Of a DNA stretch of 64,000 bases, positions 59,050-64,000 are shown in pieces; the first letter of the stretch is position 1, and the number at the start of each line of letters is the position of its first letter. The position numbers were made by a program, and so were the translations under genes. Location: contig VWZX01006564.1 in assembly GCA_013399015.1 (NCBI GenBank), positions 203,330 through 267,329 on the forward strand, read 5' to 3'. Under the pieces are notes generated by a model, which worked only from the letters and a program-made list of their open reading frames with translations, searched no databases and had not been told where the DNA came from. Origin of the DNA: Galbula dea. Lineage: Eukaryota > Chordata > Aves > Piciformes > Galbulidae.

Positions 59050-60822
59050 CATAGTTAAAATTTCTGCTTTCCAAAAATCTGAGTCACTGAACTGCTTAGA
59101 ATAAGAGACAATCTTTTTGTTGTCACTAAGCCACTTCATATGTAAGGTTTTTTTAGGCTCTTGGGTATATACCATCTGGACTGGTGACTCTCTGCTTTTG
59201 AAGTTGTTGGTTTATTCCAAAAATGTTGTTTATGACAAGTCAGTCTCTGAGGATTCCTCATGTTAATTATTAAAAAAGCCAGGCCCAAACTGCTGCAGTT
59301 TATTGATGGTGATAAGAAATGATTCACTTCTCAGTATTTTCTGCATCTTAATAGCTGTTTCTTTTTAACTCTTGAAATAGCAGAGCAGTATTCCCCTTCC
59401 TAAAGAATATAGGTTTTGCAAAATATTAAGTTTTGACATTTCTGGTTTCCTCCAATTTTAATCATTAATCACAAAAAAATCCTTTCTTTCCCTATTCTAC
59501 AGTAAGTATTTTCTGGAGGAAATGTGATAGGGCAAGGAAAATGAGCCAGGGAGCCCAGCTCATGAAGACAACATGGTGTGTGCTCATACACTGGTAACAT
59601 CATTTTTCTTGGTGACCAAAGAATATGGTGACCTCTCATGGATTTCCATAATCTATGGCTATTTTTATCAGTATTTGTCAGTGACTTTTCCTCAAGAAAA
59701 AGGAATAATTGAATGTATTAAGCAATCTCTCAAAAATCCTTTTTAAATCTAATATAAAATCTAGCTCCTGGTTTTGAAAAAAATGTAAATCTTTGGGATT
59801 TCCATATTTTGTGTTTGTGCAAAAAAAGAAAATGTTTATATTTTAATGCAATACTAGGTTTAGTGTTGTTTGAAATAGCTTGCTTTTGAAGCACTTCATG
59901 GGCAAGAGCATCAGACAAGGTACCTCCCTGATTCCAGACACTTTCCATAACTAGTGTTAAGCTAGTTAGTAGCACATCATCTAGTAAGCATCAAAATCAG
60001 AGATCTGTAAAAGATGAAAAACACCTTTGTCTTCCTTTCTATAAGCATACCCCAGTAAGGGGCATTACAGGAGTGGTGTAGGTTGTTTGGTTGTTTGTTT
60101 ATTTTGTTGGGGGTTTGTGTGTGTTGGTTTGTTTTTTCTTCTTTTATGTCCTTTTAGGTTTTCTCTCTTTTTTCTATGCACTTTTAACTTCTGTCAGAAA
60201 ATGGAATCTTCTCAATCCAGATTATCAGAGGTTGAACTAAATTGCCACATTAATCTTCTAAACATTCTTTTGCTTCTTTCCACATCACTGTAATGACAGC
60301 TAGTCATCACACTAAGGAACCTACATATTCTTCATGCTCTAGATCTCTCTGTCTAAATATGTTAGGGATAGATGGATGCTTTTCCTTAACTTTGCTTTAG
60401 TTTGAACCCACTTGGTCCTCCCTTATGGAATTGAAAAGCTGGCATCATTTGTCAGATCCTCTGTGTTTTGTTTCAAGCAGATGTTAGCAGAAAGTAAATT
60501 AAGTTAGAGTGCACTATGGAATTCACAGACCAGATTTTATTTTTGGGACCAAAGAAGCACAAAGACATCCCAAAACAATTGCAGTTCCTAATAAATAGAA
60601 GAAAGGAGATAGGCAAACAATATATTCTAAGCAAAAGGACTTGGGAAAGGTTATAAAACTCCAGAATATATAAAAAAGAAAAAAATATTACTGCTGCTGG
60701 CAAATATATCGATTACTAAATAGAGAAATAAACCATAATAGAAATACACATTTTACTTGTTGGAAATCCAAACATGTCAAAGATGCTGATACAGCCTTAT
60801 TTTGGTAGTTTTTTATATATAT
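59050..60822. other. Noncoding AT-rich stretch
   Basis: No gene is recognised. A G/T-rich low-complexity tract lies at about 60,078-60,140. Frames up to 81 codons lack motifs. Confidence 0.6.
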
Positions 60823-60983
60823 ATTCATAGGATCATAGGATTGTCAGAGTTGGAAGGGACCTCAAAGATCATCTAGTTCCAAACCCCTGCCTGGCATGGA
60901 CACCATCCACTAGATCAGGTTGCCCAGGGCCCCATCAAGCCTTGTCTGAAAAGCTTCCAGGGATGAGGCTTCCACAACCTCTC
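60823..60983 (-). mobile_element. CR1 LINE 3' end, cut at an ambiguous base, minus strand
   Basis: Inverted tail repeats (ATTCATAGGATCATAGGATT) lead into a well-preserved CR1 3' region: GAGTTGGAAGGGACCTCAAA, then GATCAGGTTGCCCAGGGCCC, then AGCTTCCAGGGATGAGGCTT and CCACAACCTCTC. CR1 would continue with '...tgggcaacctgttcc', but the sequence shows N at 60,984 and then unrelated DNA. The copy is among the least decayed here. Its end may be an assembly artefact, not a true 5' truncation. Confidence 0.9.
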
Positions 60984-60984
60984 N
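60984..60984. other. Ambiguous base N
   Basis: It is the only non-ACGT character in the window. It sits exactly where the CR1 similarity stops, so it may mark a collapsed gap or misjoin. Confidence 0.99.
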
Positions 60985-63199
60985 ACCCTTGACTACTTGA
61001 TTACATATTACTTTTCTGTGAATTTTATAATTGTCAGTATTTTTCTGGTATCTTCAGACTCATTGTCTTAGTTGTAGCCTTCTCAGGTGAAGTTTTTCAT
61101 CCAGTTTAACTCCTGGGCTTGTCTCTGTCCTGCTAGTGTTGCATACTTGTCCATGTCTCGTCATCTAGGTTGATCATATAAGTCAACCACATTCTCCCTG
61201 TTGCTCCTGAATTTCAGAGACTTACAGAGACTTTCTCAAAGAAAAAATAAATAAACACAATTTCATTTTAATTTACAAAAAGTCAGCATGCAATCCTGCA
61301 ACACTCTGTCAAAGACATTATGTAAAATTAATGGTATCTTTCTATAACAACTTCTAAACTCAGTGGCTCCACTAAAGTAATCTACATTCAATCACATAAT
61401 TTTGTGTTTAAGCCAACTTTAAGATGAACTTCTTCAAATTAAGTGATATGAATAGGGAAGAAAAAAAAAAAACAAGAGAAAAATGGAATTAGTTATATCT
61501 GAGATTAAAATGGATTCAATAACCAAAGTGACAGTAAAGATTAACCCTCTCTTTATGGTGAATTGCAAAGGTCACTTATAGAAAATGTGCCATGTTTTGT
61601 TTTGATTTTGTGACTATTACTAAGAGTTCCTTCATTTTAACATCCAAATATCTTGAGATATTGAAGTTGGATATTAGATCAACCAACAGTTAAAAAGATA
61701 TATAATTATAGCACTGCAAAGAGGTTCCCAATATCAGTACTAATGTGGCATGTGTGTAAATTCCTCTTGTATTTACAAAGCAATTGGAGCTGTCTGGTGA
61801 TATCTTGTCTTCAGGAAAAAATGCATGCTACTTTACAATATAGTTACTGCAAAGAAATGTCTTAGAACTTGTTTGCCATGGATTAGATGAGAGATCTCAT
61901 AAAAATGAGATTATCTATATATTTAACTAGTTTTCCATTTGAAAAGGATTTCATCTAGTCATGTTCTGCTGGAACTTCATGTTCTCTACAGCTATTTTGG
62001 AATTAGTAAGCAAAACCAAAGATGTATATGTCACAAAATGTCATATTCACAAATATATTTCCAACTTTCCTAAGTTTTTTACTAATAGCTGAATTCCACT
62101 GTTGGCTGCTGCTGTTCCTAACAGGAAAAATCAAAACATTGTGTGTTGATATTATGGCCCATTATTCACACTTTGTATGCAATCAAGTAATTAGCTGCAA
62201 ATTGAGCAATTTACATAAACTACAGTACCAGTTGAACCAAAGATGTCATGTGTAAAAGAAAGCAGCTTTAGTGTACGTGACTCAGAAATGTATCACTGAA
62301 TCCTTGTTTCTGCATTTTTTCAGCTGACTTTATTTCTTTACTGGCTCTTTTCAATGCTGAATGTTTTTTGAAACTTACTTTTGTACAATGAAGTGATTTT
62401 TTCATTTAGTTTTATCAGCTTCTCTGTGAAATATAAAAAAAAATATTGCCTCTAGGTTTTACTCACTACTATCTTTGAACAAAAAAATGTGACAGACTAA
62501 TGGCTAGAAAATTGGGAGCTTTGCTGTCAAGAGATGATTTCATGATATAAAGGGTTTGGTGATAACACTAGCTTAAAATATTCCATCCTTTTTTTGCACT
62601 GGTGACAGGAGGTGGAATTATTCATTTTAAAACCTGAATCAGTTTGCTGCTCCCACTCACCAAGTGATTCCACCAGGAGCTGTTGCCAAAAAAATGTGGC
62701 CAGCTATAGGAGCAGGAATGACAAACAGTAATGGCAGGGAATGGAAGGAAAAGCAGGAATATCCTAAACCAGGTTTACTGGGAATTACAGCACAGCATAT
62801 GTTTGATAAGGTATTGACTACAACAAATATTTGGAGGGCAAGAAGGTGAAATTTCCATTAATACTTTGACATAAGTATAGGGAATTTGGAAATGCCTGAC
62901 TTGCCACTCTTTCCTGTATAGTGATGAAGCTAAATAGATAACTGCGCTTTTCCACTGGAGTTCAAGATCACTGTTGACATTCGGTTGATAGCAGTGAGCA
63001 AACGACCACTCACAACACAAAAAGAATGTAGACTGAATTCCTTTGACTATAGGTGTCTTGGAAGCTTGCTAAAGATTTTATCCAGGAACCAAGTCCTGTT
63101 GCTTCTTAAAACAATGTGAAAAACTGTCCTGTGATACAGATCATATTCCACACATTTCAGACTACGGTATGGAAACCAGGGCTACTGCTGAATCCTGTC
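60985..63199. other. Noncoding AT-rich stretch
   Basis: No gene is recognised. The last 300 bases before 63,200 are less AT-rich and may belong to the upstream part of the LTR that follows, but I cannot align them to the other copies by eye. Confidence 0.55.
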
Positions 63200-63367
63200 T
63201 CACATTGAGGGGTGCAGAGTAAAAGGCTGCACCTACAGGGACAAGCAGGCAGAACAGGTGACCCTAAACTGATCAGCTAAGTATTCCATTCCATATACAT
63301 CATATTTGATATAAAGCTGAAGTCAGTTCCCTCTTCTTTCTCTACCTTGCTTCCTGCTCTTATCTAG
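63200..63367 (+). mobile_element. Endogenous-retrovirus LTR fragment, plus strand
   Basis: It shares with the LTR at 16,871 the 25-base block containing GGTGCAGAGTAAAAGGCTGC, followed by similar wording (ACAGGTGACCCTAAACTG compared with TCAGGTGCCCCTAAACTT). A TATAAA lies at 63,310-63,315 at the expected place downstream, then a pyrimidine-rich part. The polyadenylation signal and 3' terminus are not seen. The upstream limit is unclear, and the LTR may begin several hundred bases earlier. Confidence 0.7.
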
Positions 63368-64000
63368 GTAAATGTATTTATTTAAATTTATATTCATAAG
63401 TTATTATGAGAAAACAAACATAGGGAGATCTATTTTAGCAACTTTGAAAGTATAGCTTTAAAAATTCCTTTTTGTGCAATATTTATGCTGTGAAATAGCA
63501 GTTTAGAATGCATACTACTCAATGATATCATCTTACATTATATAATATAAATGTAATTGATACTCTTTAATCATTGTTTCTAATGTATAGGTATGTATAT
63601 CATAGTATGCCTGAGTATACATTATATATAACATCTATTACCTACATGTATATAACATCATATATGATATAGATTCAGGTATAAAAATTTTTATCTATAA
63701 TTTTCTACATATTATATATATTTATATATATTTATCTGCACTGGAAAAATGTAAGCTTCAATAAAATAAAGGAATTGCACAGTACATTGAGAAGACACAC
63801 ATAGGTGTCACTAGTGCTTTCCAAATGTGAAAACATGTAGCAATGACTGGCAGAGGATTATCATAAAAATTGTAAAGCCCTGCCAAATAAGGTTCACAGA
63901 ATTATGTAGAAATGACTACTACACATGTGTATATATATAAATACATATAAATATAACTAATTTTCAGAAGTTTTGCAGAAAATCAGTCTAACCAATGTAG
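63368..64000. other. Very AT-rich stretch with TATA-type repeats
   Basis: There are dense TA, ATATAT and TATATTTATATA runs at about 63,590-63,740 and again at about 63,929-63,955. No gene or family is recognised. Such DNA is flexible and mutation-prone. Confidence 0.75.

Noticed and set aside
58768..59175. A 135-codon minus-strand open frame
   Set aside because: It is antisense to the plus-strand CR1 copy at 58,774-59,049.
1..64000. CRISPR array, operon, phage or other prokaryotic system
   Set aside because: There are no regularly spaced repeats with unique spacers, no dense same-strand genes and no ribosome-binding sites. CR1 and LTR repeats mark the sequence as avian nuclear DNA.
1..64000. 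tRNA, rRNA or SINE genes
   Set aside because: No cloverleaf with A/B boxes, no rRNA core sequence and no SINE head was recognised by eye.

Overview
The window looks like a stretch of a bird nuclear chromosome. It is visibly AT-rich and poor in CpG, and it has no bacterial-style gene packing. Its interspersed repeats are dominated by CR1 LINEs, most of them 5'-truncated copies ending in the typical short (ATTCTRTG)-type 3' repeats instead of poly(A). It also carries LTRs of avian endogenous-retrovirus type. The species cannot be named from this sequence alone. I found no complete protein-coding gene, no tRNA or rRNA gene and no CRISPR array. The long open frames are mostly CR1 ORF2 remnants, their antisense shadows, or chance frames in noncoding DNA.

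Layout. 1-16 kb is mostly unique AT-rich noncoding DNA with two CR1 tails (2.2 kb and 11.7 kb), some exon-like pieces flanked by splice-site matches, and a less AT-rich unclassified block at 14.27-15.0 kb. At 16.87-17.54 kb there is a nearly intact solo LTR with TG/CA ends and a near-match 5-bp target duplication. At 19.4-20.4 kb a reverse-transcriptase fragment in + orientation abuts a minus-strand CR1. 20.4-36 kb has more CR1 tails (27.8, 30.2 and 31.0 kb), the longest non-repeat open frame (32.7-33.3 kb), and segments that read like conserved noncoding DNA.

The only gene-like regulatory signal is at about 40.0-40.2 kb. It is a compact CpG-rich patch with an inverted CCAAT box, a CRE-like site and good splice donors on the minus strand, next to a long polypyrimidine tract. 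It may be the promoter and noncoding first exon of a gene whose other exons are not recognisable here. 44-64 kb holds a (TTTGG)n microsatellite, a plus-strand CR1 (47.2 kb), A/C- and G/T-rich low-complexity tracts (50.8-53 kb), a minus-strand solo LTR (51.9-52.5 kb), the longest CR1 copy (55.2-56.2 kb), three more CR1 pieces, an ambiguous base N at 60,984 where a CR1 copy stops abruptly, and an LTR fragment at 63.2 kb.

Of 14 CR1 pieces (13 firm, one doubtful), 11 are on the minus strand. That would fit an intron of a plus-strand gene, but the numbers are small. Nothing here supports a novel multi-gene system. The items most worth checking are the 40-kb promoter-like island, the exon-like segment at 16,661-16,756, the ORF at 32.7-33.3 kb, and a hairpin-forming 25-base block shared by two LTR copies.
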